A DNA stretch of 64,000 nucleotides. Origin: Streptomyces barringtoniae. Lineage in GTDB: Bacteria > Actinomycetota > Actinomycetes > Streptomycetales > Streptomycetaceae. Position 1 is the first letter of the stretch, and the number at the start of each line of letters is the position of its first letter. The notes beneath the pieces were generated by a model, which worked only from the letters and a program-made list of their open reading frames with translations, had not been told where the DNA came from and searched no databases. Of this stretch, positions 39,378-47,531 are shown piece after piece. The position numbers and the translations under genes were made by a program. The stretch spans positions 1 through 64,000 of the forward strand of contig NZ_JAJHNP010000013.1 in assembly GCF_020819595.1 (NCBI RefSeq), in the 5' to 3' direction.

Positions 39378-39460
39378 CCGGCCCCGGCTCTTCCGTCGCT
39401 GAGGGGCGCGGCTACTCGGGGTCCCACCGGCCTCGGCTGCTCGTGTCCGACAGGTCCTGG

Positions 39461-39877
39461 CTACTCGTCGTAGTGGCGGACCTCGATGACGTTGCCGTCG
39501 GGGTCGCGGAAGTAGAAGCTGCGCGTGGCGTTGCCGCGGGCGCCGGAGAGGTCGTGGTCGATGCCCGACATGGCGACGTCGTGTTCCTCCAGACGGGCGC
39601 GCAGGGCGTCGAAGGCGTCGGCCGGCAAGGAGAGGCAGATGTGGTTGACGGGGTGGCCCGCGCTCTCGGGCGCACCGGGCAGCATCTTCATGTCTGCGGC
39701 CATGGCGAGCGGGGCGAGGTCCAGGATGGTCTCCTCGTTGACGCGCACGGAGGGGAAGGCCACCTTTCCCTCGGCGAACTCGGTGACCCTGATCGGCTCC
39801 AGACCGACGGCCTTCTCGTAGAAGCCGGCTGCGGCCACCGGATCGGCAACCCAAAGGACGACGTGGTCGAGACGCAT
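39461..39877 (-). CDS. VOC family (glyoxalase-like) protein
   Basis: This 138-residue single-domain vicinal-oxygen-chelate protein has metal-ligand His in MRLDHVVLWVADP, the paired half ending GHPVNHICLSLP, and FYFRDPDGNVIEVRHYDE at the C-terminus. The family covers glyoxalases, dioxygenases and antibiotic-binding proteins, so function is open. ATG 39877 has AGGA five bases upstream; ATG 39892 is the alternative. Confidence 0.88.
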   Translation of the reverse strand: MRLDHVVLWVADPVAAAGFYEKAVGLEPIRVTEFAEGKVAFPSVRVNEETILDLAPLAMAADMKMLPGAPESAGHPVNHICLSLPADAFDALRARLEEHDVAMSGIDHDLSGARGNATRSFYFRDPDGNVIEVRHYDE

Positions 39878-40003
39878 GCTGTTCCTGGTCATGCGCCCCA
39901 GGCTGGTGGTGTCCCCCACAGTCCGCAAGCGCGCAGGCCGACAGGCGTTTAACGGCGGCCGGCGCCCGCCAGAGATGAGGAAAGGCCGACAGGACAGGAG
40001 GCG

Positions 40004-40912
40004 GTGCCCGTGGTGGTGTCGGAAGAGGTCCGGGAAGCGCTCGACGCACGCCGGCCGGTGGTGGCCCTGGAGTCCACGATCATCGCGCACGGTCTGCCCC
40101 GCCCGCGCAACCTGCAGGTGGCGCTGGAACTGGAGGACGCGGTGCGGCGGGAGGGCGCCGTACCGGCGACCATCGCCGTGCTCGACGGTCGCCCCTGCGT
40201 CGGCCTGGACAAGGAACAACTGGAGCGGATCGCCAACGAGGACGGCATCCGCAAGCTCGGCCACCGCGACCTGCCTCTGGCCATGGCGAGAGGGGCGAGC
40301 GGGGCGACCACGGTGTCGGCGACGGCACAGCTGGCCGCGCTCGCGGGCCTCCGGGTGTTCGCCACCGGCGGGCTGGGCGGTGTGCACCGGGAGTGGACGG
40401 TGACCCAGGACGAGTCGGCCGACCTCGGTCTGCTGGCCCGCACCCGGATCACGGTGGTCTGCGCGGGCGTGAAGTCGATCCTGGACGTGCCGGCGACCCT
40501 GCAGCGGCTGGAGACGCTGGGCGTGGCCGTCGCCGGATACGGCACGGACCGGTTCCCCGGCTTCTATCTGTCCGACTCGGGGCATCCGGTCGACTGGACA
40601 CTGGACACCCCGGAGCAGGTCGCGGACGTCATGCGGGCCCAGGACGCGCTCGAGGCGCCACCGTCGGCGCTGATCGTCGCCCAGCCCGTCCCCGAGGCCG
40701 AGCAGCTCGATCCCGGGCTGCACGCGCGCGTGCTGGCCGACGGACTGCGTGCCTGCGCGGACCAGGGCATCTCCCGTCAGGCGGTGACCCCGTTCCTGCT
40801 GGACTACCTGGTCCGGCACACCGACGGGGCCTCCCTGAGTGCCAATCTGGCCGCTGTGCGCGGCAACGTACGGCTGGCGGCGCGGATCGCCGCGGCATGG
40901 ACCAGAGGGTGA
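40004..40912 (+). CDS. psuG: pseudouridine-5'-phosphate glycosidase
   Basis: This 302-residue enzyme splits pseudouridine 5'-phosphate to uracil and ribose-5-phosphate. Family motifs are PVVALESTIIAHGLPRPRN, ATIAVLDGRPCVGL, the catalytic-Lys segment VVCAGVKSILDVPATLQRLET and TPFLLDYLVRHTDG. The start is GTG 40004 after GGACAGGAGGCG. It overlaps the next kinase by 16 bp; the pair is the pseudouridine degradation unit. Confidence 0.95.
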   Translation: MPVVVSEEVREALDARRPVVALESTIIAHGLPRPRNLQVALELEDAVRREGAVPATIAVLDGRPCVGLDKEQLERIANEDGIRKLGHRDLPLAMARGASGATTVSATAQLAALAGLRVFATGGLGGVHREWTVTQDESADLGLLARTRITVVCAGVKSILDVPATLQRLETLGVAVAGYGTDRFPGFYLSDSGHPVDWTLDTPEQVADVMRAQDALEAPPSALIVAQPVPEAEQLDPGLHARVLADGLRACADQGISRQAVTPFLLDYLVRHTDGASLSANLAAVRGNVRLAARIAAAWTRG

Positions 40913-41892
40913 CCGCGGGCCGGGACGGGGCCCTGCTGGTCGTCGGTGACGTGGTGACGGATGTGATCGCCCGGCACCTAAGGCCGCTCGCGGCCGGCAC
41001 CGACACCGCCGCCGCGATCCGCATGCTGCCGGGCGGCGCGGGCGCGAACGTGGCCTGCTGGGCCGCGCACGCGCGCTGTGCGGACGTACGGCTGCTCGGG
41101 CGGGTCGGCCAGGACGCGGCCGCGTGGCACGAGCGTGAGCTGATCGCGGCCGGGGTGCGGCCCCGGCTGGTGGTCGATCCGACAGCGGCGACCGGGACGG
41201 TGATCTGCCTCGTCGATGCGGGAGCGGCGGCAGAGCGTACGTTCCTCACGGACAGCGGGGCCTCCTTGCGGCTCGAACCCGCCGACTGGTCTGACGCGTT
41301 GCTCGAGGGTGTCGGCCGGCTGCACCTGTCGGGCTATCTGCTGTTCACCGAGCCGAGCCGGGAGCTCGCACGGACCGCGCTCGCGGCGGCACGCGCGCGT
41401 GGCGTGCCGGTCAGCCTCGATCCCGCGTCGGCCGGCTTCCTGGTGCGGCTTGGACTGGATCGCTTCCTGGCCTTCGCGCAGGAGCTGGACGTATTGCTGC
41501 CCAGCCGGGACGAGGCATGCCTGTTGACGGGGCTGCCCGATCCGGCGGACGCGGCGGCCAAGCTGAGCCGTCTCGTCCCGCTGGTGGTCGCCAAGGCGGG
41601 TGCGGACGGTGCGCTGGTGGCCCGTTCCGGAAGCACACCCACCAGGGTCCCGGCCACACCGGCGGTCCCGCAGGACACCACGGGCGCCGGTGACGCCTTC
41701 ACCGGCGCGTTCCTCGCCGCCCTGCTCGCGGGCGCAGACCCCGAGGAGGCCGCGGTACGCGGCTGCCGGGCGGGTGCGGAGGCGGTGGAACAGGTGGGCG
41801 CCAGACCGCCGCGTCCCGAGCGCGGCGACCCGCCACCGGACGGCGCCCTGATGACGCCGTCAGCCCGGATTCGGCCCGCGCCGCGCCGCTGA
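40897..41892 (+). CDS. psuK: PfkB-family kinase (pseudouridine kinase candidate)
   Basis: This 331-residue PfkB kinase has VVGDVVTDVIARH at the start, LPGGAGANVACWAAHA, and the catalytic motif DTTGAGDAFTGAFLAALLAG near residue 260. Overlap with psuG makes pseudouridine the likely substrate; the sequence alone would also allow another ribonucleoside or sugar. The last 40 residues are proline- and arginine-rich and not conserved. Confidence 0.8.
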   Translation: MDQRVTAGRDGALLVVGDVVTDVIARHLRPLAAGTDTAAAIRMLPGGAGANVACWAAHARCADVRLLGRVGQDAAAWHERELIAAGVRPRLVVDPTAATGTVICLVDAGAAAERTFLTDSGASLRLEPADWSDALLEGVGRLHLSGYLLFTEPSRELARTALAAARARGVPVSLDPASAGFLVRLGLDRFLAFAQELDVLLPSRDEACLLTGLPDPADAAAKLSRLVPLVVAKAGADGALVARSGSTPTRVPATPAVPQDTTGAGDAFTGAFLAALLAGADPEEAAVRGCRAGAEAVEQVGARPPRPERGDPPPDGALMTPSARIRPAPRR

Positions 41893-41967
41893 CGCCGCGG
41901 CAGGGGGGCAGGCTGGGATCCGTGTCGAACCGACGAGCGAACGCCGCATGCCTTCTTCCCCGCCTGG

Positions 41968-42771
41968 CTAGTCCTTCCTTCCCCACGCCGAGATCATCGG
42001 CGCGGTGACCAGGTCCATGCTGCCGGCCTCGACGTTGCCCAGGTGCTGGTCGATGTCCTCGTCGGTGGCGAGCCCCGCGGTGACGAGTCGGTCCCGGATC
42101 TGACGGACCGTCGCGGCCTCAAGAGCGGTGCAGGCAGGTGACGTCATGGGGAAGAACGCATCGGCCTCCACCTCGCTCAGTCCGGCCTCGCGGAGCAGAC
42201 GCGGGAGCTTTCGGCCGTACGACAGATCGGCACCACGTTCGGCGAGCAGCTTGCGGAAGCCCTGACGCAGGCGGTTGGCGAGCCGCTGTTCGGGGCCGTA
42301 CTCGTCGGGGCAGATCAAGGGCTGGAGAGCCGGGTCGGCATCCTCGACGAGCAGTCGTCCGCCGGGCCGCAGTGCCTGGATCATGGACCGCAACGCCCTT
42401 TCCCGGTCCGGCACATGGACGAGGACGAGCCGGGCGTGGACCAGGTCGAAGCCCTCACCCGGCGGTTCCTCGGCGCCCACGTCGTGGACGCGGACCTCCA
42501 CAGGCGGGTTGCCGGCCTGGGCCGCAGCGGTGATCCGCGAGGTGTCGATGTCCGTGGCGACGACCCGACCGGTGGGGCCCACTTTTCTGGCGAGCCAGGA
42601 AACCACCGAGGTGCCGCCGGCCCCGACTTCCCAGCAGCGCCAGCCGGGCCCGATACCGAACGCCTCGATGTGCCGGAAGGTCGTGGGATCGAAGAGGGCG
42701 GCGAAGGCGTCAAAGCGCTCTGCGGCCTCCTTCTGCCGGTTGTCCAGGAGGTATCCGTCGGATGAGGTCAT
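41968..42771 (-). CDS. class I SAM-dependent methyltransferase
   Basis: This 267-residue protein has motif I WEVGAGGTSVVSWLARKVGP, motif II VVATDIDTSRI, LVHARLVLVHVPDRERALRSMIQALRPGGRLLVEDAD and a C-terminal helical part. It is a UbiE/small-molecule-type methyltransferase whose acceptor is unknown. The start is ATG 42771. It stands alone. Confidence 0.85.
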   Translation of the reverse strand: MTSSDGYLLDNRQKEAAERFDAFAALFDPTTFRHIEAFGIGPGWRCWEVGAGGTSVVSWLARKVGPTGRVVATDIDTSRITAAAQAGNPPVEVRVHDVGAEEPPGEGFDLVHARLVLVHVPDRERALRSMIQALRPGGRLLVEDADPALQPLICPDEYGPEQRLANRLRQGFRKLLAERGADLSYGRKLPRLLREAGLSEVEADAFFPMTSPACTALEAATVRQIRDRLVTAGLATDEDIDQHLGNVEAGSMDLVTAPMISAWGRKD

Positions 42772-42881
42772 GCCACGATCATTCCAGTCGCCCGGCCCGG
42801 CCGGACCGCCGGCGCTCCGGCCGGGGGCGGCTCGGGCCGAGGCCGCCGCGGCATCGATGATCCAGGGCCGGGAAAGAGTTC

Positions 42882-42948
42882 CGCCCACAGCCGGCAACGA
42901 GGTCCACCCACAGCCGGCAAAGAGGCCCGTCCACAGCCGGGAACCAAG
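42882..42948. repeat. three degenerate CCACAGCCGGCAA repeats
   Basis: Three copies of a ~22-24-bp unit whose core is CCCACAGCCGGCAAmGAGG lie upstream of corA; the third copy is diverged (CCACAGCCGGGAACCAAG). They are direct repeats without dyad symmetry. They may bind a regulator or be neutral. Confidence 0.5.
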
Positions 42949-43056
42949 CGGAACATCCTGTTCCCACAGGCTTACCCGCGCTTTGCCCTCGGCTGGCAGA
43001 CTTGCCGGGCAAGGCGCAAAAGCATTGCGTGAGGAGATCCAGGCAAGGAGATCCAG

Positions 43057-44184
43057 ATGTCCATGGCGGGGAATCTGCGGAAGGTCACAGGGCTGAGCAG
43101 GGTCGGCGGCCTGCGCAAGGTGGCGCGGCTGGCCCGGCGGCAGCCGCGCGTGGACCTGAGTCACCCCGCCCGGTCACCGCTGGGCTCGTCGGTGGTCAAC
43201 TGTGTGACGTACCAGGACGGCGTGCGCGTGCCGCAGTGCACGGACCTGGTGGATGCCGTGCGGATGGTGCGCAAGACGGGCGAGGGGTTCGTCTGGCTCG
43301 GGCTGCACGAACCGACGGACCGTGAGTTCGCGGGCATCGCCGAGCTTTTCGACCTGCATCCCCTGGCGGTGGAGGACGCGGTCGAGGCTCATCAGCGTCC
43401 GAAGCTCGAGCACTACGGCGACACGCTCTTCGCGGTGTTCAAGACGGTCTGCTACGTGGAGCACGAACAACTGACGGCGACCAGCGAGGTGGTCAACACC
43501 GGCGAGATCATGGTGTTCGTCGGTGAGGACTTCGTCATCACGGTGCGGCACGGCCGGCACGGCTCACTGGGCCCGCTGCGCGAGGAGTTGGAGGCGGATC
43601 CACATCAGCTCGCCAAGGGACCGGCGGCGGTGCTGCACGCGATCGCCGACCATGTCGTCGACGACTATCTGAACGTCACGGACGCGGTGCAGGCCGACAT
43701 CGACCAGGTGGAGACGGAGGTGTTCTCGGAGAACAGCGCACGACTCGACCCCGGCCGCATCTACCAGATGAAGCGTGAACTGCTGGAGCTGAAGCGGGCG
43801 GTGGTGCCACTCGGCCGCCCCGTGGAAGACCTTGCCACCCGGCCCATACGGGTCGTCGCCCCGGAGATACAGGCCTACTTCCGGGACGTGCTCGACCACC
43901 TGATACGGGCCAAGGAACAGATCGCCGCCTTCGACGAACTGCTCAACTCGATTCTCCAGGCCCACCTCGCGCAGGTGACCGTCGCGCAGAACGAGGACAT
44001 GCGCAAGATCACGGCCTGGGCCGCCGTGATCGCCGTACCGACGATGGTGTGCGGGGTGTACGGCATGAACTTCGACCACATGCCGGAGCTGCACTGGCGG
44101 TTCGGCTATCCGCTGGTCATGGGCGTCATGGCGGCGGCGTGTGTGGTGCTGTACCGGGGCTTCCGGCGCAACGGCTGGCTCTGA
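43057..44184 (+). CDS. corA: magnesium/cobalt transporter CorA
   Basis: This 375-residue channel has a long N-terminal cytoplasmic domain and two C-terminal TM helices, with the CorA selectivity signature YGMNF between them (VPTMVCGVYGMNFDHMPE). It takes up Mg2+ and possibly Co2+/Ni2+. The N-terminal 45 residues are basic and non-conserved. A ribosome site (AAGGAGATCCAG) precedes the ATG. Monocistronic. Confidence 0.93.
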   Translation: MSMAGNLRKVTGLSRVGGLRKVARLARRQPRVDLSHPARSPLGSSVVNCVTYQDGVRVPQCTDLVDAVRMVRKTGEGFVWLGLHEPTDREFAGIAELFDLHPLAVEDAVEAHQRPKLEHYGDTLFAVFKTVCYVEHEQLTATSEVVNTGEIMVFVGEDFVITVRHGRHGSLGPLREELEADPHQLAKGPAAVLHAIADHVVDDYLNVTDAVQADIDQVETEVFSENSARLDPGRIYQMKRELLELKRAVVPLGRPVEDLATRPIRVVAPEIQAYFRDVLDHLIRAKEQIAAFDELLNSILQAHLAQVTVAQNEDMRKITAWAAVIAVPTMVCGVYGMNFDHMPELHWRFGYPLVMGVMAAACVVLYRGFRRNGWL

Positions 44185-44233
44185 GCCGCGGGGGCCCGCC
44201 CGAGCCTCGGGAACCTGCCGCCGGCCGCTCGGA

Positions 44234-44866
44234 TCAGCCGCTCCAGGCCGGATGGCGGGGATCGTCGGCGCGTACCAGGACGTCCGCCGCGCCGGCGGGG
44301 GCGGTCTCGGACTCGTAGCGCTCGAAGGCGGGGAGCGTCCAGTGCTCGGTCTCGGGGGTACGGCGGCGCAGGGCACCCGGGGAGAGGAGGAGGTGCACGG
44401 TCAGATCGAAGGGGAACCAGTGTCGCAGCAGGAGGGGGCCATGGAGCAACAGGACGCCACCGGGCGGGAGTTGGACATAAGGGCTGCGGGTGGCCCGGTC
44501 GGTGGCCGGATCCCATAGATCGGGCAGGACGCGTCCGCTGCCGCCGGGGTCGAGCGGGCCGAATACCTCGCGCCACAGGGCGCCTGTGTCGAACCAGCCG
44601 CCGTAGTACGACTCCGCGTCGCGCCGCCCGTGTTCCAGGCGCAGCGAGGCGGGGCGCAGAAAGCCCTCGGTGCCGACCACGAGCGAGGGCCGGCCGCGCA
44701 CCCGCAGCGCCTCCCCGACGCGTTCGGCGAGATCGCCGGGCCGGGCGGCAGGGGCCCCGTCGAAGCCGACACGCGACCAGGCGCTGCCGTCGGCCGACTC
44801 CAACCCGGCCAGCCGGTCGGCGAGCAGTTCGGCGAGCCGGTCCCAGGTGATCGCTTCGAGTCGCAC
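44234..44866 (-). CDS. uridine kinase-like protein
   Basis: This 210-residue protein of the uridine/phosphoribulokinase-like type is common in Streptomyces. The N-terminal VGFDGAPAARPGDLA occupies the P-loop place but lacks the GKST lysine/serine, so kinase activity is doubtful. Later parts (LVVGTEGFLRPASLRLEHG, VQLPPGGVLLLHGPLLLRHWFPFDLTVHLLLS) fit the fold. The start is GTG 44866 (VRLEAITWDRL). Confidence 0.75.
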   Translation of the reverse strand: MRLEAITWDRLAELLADRLAGLESADGSAWSRVGFDGAPAARPGDLAERVGEALRVRGRPSLVVGTEGFLRPASLRLEHGRRDAESYYGGWFDTGALWREVFGPLDPGGSGRVLPDLWDPATDRATRSPYVQLPPGGVLLLHGPLLLRHWFPFDLTVHLLLSPGALRRRTPETEHWTLPAFERYESETAPAGAADVLVRADDPRHPAWSG

Positions 44867-44997
44867 AGGGTCATGATGCCGGGTGGCGGAAGGTGAGGTG
44901 ACAGTGCCTGCCGGGACGGACCCGGCCGGCGGAGAGCGAAGTGACGGCACCTACCGGCGGACGGGCGGGGCGCTGAGACCGGGCACGGCCCAGTCCG
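44867..44997. other. intergenic, no gene seen
   Basis: This is the first part of a 662-bp stretch without an intact gene. It contains the upstream region of the uridine-kinase-like gene and no coding signal. Confidence 0.4.
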
Positions 44998-45271
44998 GTG
45001 GAGAGAACGAGACGGCGGAGCCTGCTGGGGAAAGAGCTGCGCGGCGGGGCGCGGGAAGGGCGGGCCGACGCGCTGCTCGACGGACTCGCCGGGGCCCGGA
45101 GCGCGCCTGTTCCGCGCGGTGGGACTGGGCGCGGAGCCGCTCGACACGGTCGGACAGCTGGTGATGGACGCTCCGTTGGCCTTGCCGCCGGAGCTCCGCC
45201 GCATCGCACGGGCCCGCACCGCGGGAGCGGAGCGCCTGCGGGAAGGCACGGACGGCCCGTCGACTGGGTGA
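44998..45271 (+). pseudogene. frameshifted gene remnant
   Basis: From ATG 44998 one frame reads MERTRRRSLLGKELRGGA and ends near GRADALLDGLAG at about 45090. The next frame then continues with coding character as ARLFRAVGLGAEPLDTVGQL, PELRRIARARTAGAERLREG and a TGA at 45269. Each half alone is short; together they look like one small basic protein broken by a frameshift at 45090-45100. I do not recognise the family. A sequencing error would give the same picture. Confidence 0.35.
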
Positions 45272-45528
45272 TGCTCCCGCCCGCCGGACACCTGGGGCAC
45301 GGCGGACCGCGGACGGACCGTAGCGCGTCGGCGGGAGCGGCTGCCCGGTGTCGCCGGAGGCTAGGGCAGATCGGGTGAGCCGTGGCTGTCGTACGCCGGT
45401 CTCGCGGCGCCGGCGATGGACGAGATCCAGGCTCCGGCGCGGCACCGTACGCGAGTGTCGGTGTTGGACTTCCAGAAGGAGTAGGCAAGGCGTGGGAGGT
45501 GCGGGCGGTGGCGGGGAAAGTACCGCGT
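45272..45528. other. intergenic, no gene seen
   Basis: No intact frame with conserved character is seen. It should hold the promoter of the DUF2293 gene; the longer open frame back to 45382 has no family support. Confidence 0.4.
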
Positions 45529-46224
45529 ATGGCGCTTCCCTCAACTCCCCACTCCCCCGGTCGGCTTGTCGTCATCCAGGCGCAGAAGCCCAAGCGGTGC
45601 GCCAGGTGCCGGCGCGGGCCGCTGTCACTGCTCGTGCTGGAGGACGGGGCACCGCGCTGCCTGGACTGCGCGGACCTCGGACACCTGGTGTTCCTGCCGC
45701 GCGGCGACACGGCGCTGACCCGCAGGTCGAGGGAGGAGAGCGGGCTGTCGGTTGTCGTGGTGCGGTTCAACCGGCGCAAGAGCCGTTACGAGCGGCAGGG
45801 CGTGCTCGTGGAGGAAGCCGCGCTGGCCCGGGCCGAGGCGCGCTGTCTGGCGGACGCGGAGGCGCGGCGCAGGCGGCGGGCGCGGGACGCACGACGCCGG
45901 GCGGCGGAGGACGAACGGTTCGCGGCGGCGTTCGCTGCCGAGATTCTGCGGCTCTTTCCCGGCTGCCCTGCCGACCGCGCGCGGGCCATCGCGGGGCACG
46001 CGTCCGTGCGCGGCAGTGGGCGGGTCGGGCGTAGTGCGGCCGGGCGGGCGCTGTCGGAGGGCGCGGTGGTCTCGGCGGTCGTGGCGGCCGTACGGCATGT
46101 CGACACACCGTACGACCAGCTGCTGATGAGCGGGGTGTCACGGTTCGAGGCACGCCGCCGGATCGCCCCGGCTGTGGAGAGCCTGCTGCGGGCCTGGCAG
46201 GACGCTGGGGCGGAGGCAGGCTGA
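45529..46224 (+). CDS. DUF2293 domain-containing protein
   Basis: This 231-residue protein starts at ATG 45529 with GGGGAAAG eight bases upstream. A CARC ... CLDC zinc-binding-like pair lies near residues 25-50, followed by LGHLVFLPRGDTALTRRSREESG, a long Arg-rich helical segment (residues 100-150) and the DUF2293 part FAAEILRLFPGCPADRARAIAGHAS. The basic coiled segment and Cys pairs suggest nucleic-acid binding. Function unknown. Confidence 0.82.
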   Translation: MALPSTPHSPGRLVVIQAQKPKRCARCRRGPLSLLVLEDGAPRCLDCADLGHLVFLPRGDTALTRRSREESGLSVVVVRFNRRKSRYERQGVLVEEAALARAEARCLADAEARRRRRARDARRRAAEDERFAAAFAAEILRLFPGCPADRARAIAGHASVRGSGRVGRSAAGRALSEGAVVSAVVAAVRHVDTPYDQLLMSGVSRFEARRRIAPAVESLLRAWQDAGAEAG

Positions 46225-46297
46225 GCGGGAGGGGAGGCGGGGGGTGGGGGGAGGGGGGAGGGGAGGCGGGGGGAGGGTGCGGAGGAGGAGGGAGACG
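46225..46297 (+). repeat. G-run tract directly after DUF2293 gene
   Basis: About 70 bp consist almost only of G runs of 3-7 separated by A, C or T (46225-46297), starting at the stop codon of the DUF2293 gene. The plus strand could fold into one or more G-quadruplexes in the 3' end of the mRNA and act as a terminator or stability element. Confidence 0.6.
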
Positions 46298-46412
46298 CTC
46301 GCGTCTGTAGTCGCGCTTCCCGGCCATGGTCTGGGCCCGCTCCCGGGCATTCACTGGGGGGATGGTGACGCCGGGCGCGTACCGGGCGGAACGAGACGAG
46401 ATGGGGCGTGGA

Positions 46413-46892
46413 ATGATCGACGGGCCGTTCTTCGTGCTGGTCGTGGTGGGGATTCTCGGTACCGGGCTGATGGCCGGGGTCTTCTGCGCGTTCTCGACCT
46501 TTGTGATGCGGGGGCTCGCCGCCCTGCCGCCGGCACAGGGTGTCGCGGCGATGAACGCGATCAATGTCGCCGCGGTCCGGCCCGCCTTCATGTCGGTGTT
46601 CTCCGGCTCGGCGGTGCTGAGCGCGATGATCGCGGTGGTGACGTTCGTGGTGTGGCCGGACGAGGGAAAGCTCGAACTGCTGCTGGGCAGCGCGCTGTAC
46701 CTCTTCGGCTCGTTCGGGCTGACGATCGTCGCCAATGTCCCGCGCAACGACAGGCTTGCACGGCTGACCCCGGGCGCCCCGGAGGCCGCCGTGTACTGGC
46801 CGGCGTATGTGCGCGAGTGGACGTTCTGGAACCACGTCCGCACCGTCGCCTCCGCAGCGGCCGCCCTCGTCTACGTACTGGCGCTCGCCTGA
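46413..46892 (+). CDS. anthrone oxygenase / DUF1772 family membrane protein
   Basis: This 159-residue protein has four hydrophobic segments (FFVLVVVGILGTGLMAGVF; FMSVFSGSAVLSAMIAVVTF; LGSALYLFGSFGLTIVANVPRND; VASAAAALVYVLALA). The NVPRND and EWTFWNHVRT motifs are typical of DUF1772. Some family members oxidise polyketide anthrones; here there is no polyketide context. ATG 46401 is an alternative start. Confidence 0.83.
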   Translation: MIDGPFFVLVVVGILGTGLMAGVFCAFSTFVMRGLAALPPAQGVAAMNAINVAAVRPAFMSVFSGSAVLSAMIAVVTFVVWPDEGKLELLLGSALYLFGSFGLTIVANVPRNDRLARLTPGAPEAAVYWPAYVREWTFWNHVRTVASAAAALVYVLALA

Positions 46893-47330
46893 TCTCCGTG
46901 AGGGTCCGGCCCCCTTCTTCTGACCCGATCCTGACAAGCGGCGGTCCCCCTGGTCCGCTCATGCCCGAGCGTCCCCCGACCCACCTCCGGCAGCCCCCTG
47001 GCTGATCCCTGATCAGCCCCCGACCACTCCCTGATCAACACCCGGACACTCCCTGGCCAGCCCCGGCCACTCCCCGACCACCCTGACCAACCCTGCCGCC
47101 ACTCCCTGATCGCCACCCTGCCGACGCCCTGCCGACGCCCGACTGACGCCCAGTGATCGCCCACGATCACGGCCTGATCGGCCCGTAGCTGCTCCCCCGA
47201 TCACGCCCTGATCGGCCTGTAGCTGCTGCTGCCCCGATCAAGCCCTGACCACTCCCCGACCACTCCCCGCCCCCCCCGATCACCCCTTGATCACCCCTTG
47301 ATCATCCCCTGTCCGCCCCCTGAGGCCTCC
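46893..47330. repeat. degenerate CCCTGATCA / CCCCGACCACT repeat tract
   Basis: About 400 bp of C-rich low-complexity DNA with many copies of short related units (CCCTGATCA, CCCCGATCAC, CCCCGACCACT, GGCCTGATCGGCC, GTAGCTGCTGC). GATC recurs more than a dozen times. No reading frame is credible. It makes up most of the 639-bp gap before gltD; the remaining 200 bp (47331-47531) must contain the gltD promoter. Confidence 0.7.
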
Positions 47331-47531
47331 TTGGCAGCGAGCCGGAAAGTTGCCCGTGCCGGGCTGGGCATGCGGCGTGAGAAAGCGCTGTCCGCCACTC
47401 TGCGCGGTGGTCGGCGCGGACGTATCGTGGCCGAAAGAGTGCCGGAAGAGTGCCGAGGGTTGCCGCCCGACGGCGTACGGCCCGTCGTACATCCGATACC
47501 CGCGCGGTATCCGTACGCGAGGAAGACGACC

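Noticed and set aside
45459..45481. Seventh damage-type promoter (TGTCGGTG near 45459)
   Set aside because: There is no TAnnnT 8 bp downstream, so it fails the spacing rule.
46893..47330. CRISPR-like or direct-repeat array
   Set aside because: Units are degenerate and irregularly spaced, with no constant repeat or unique spacers.
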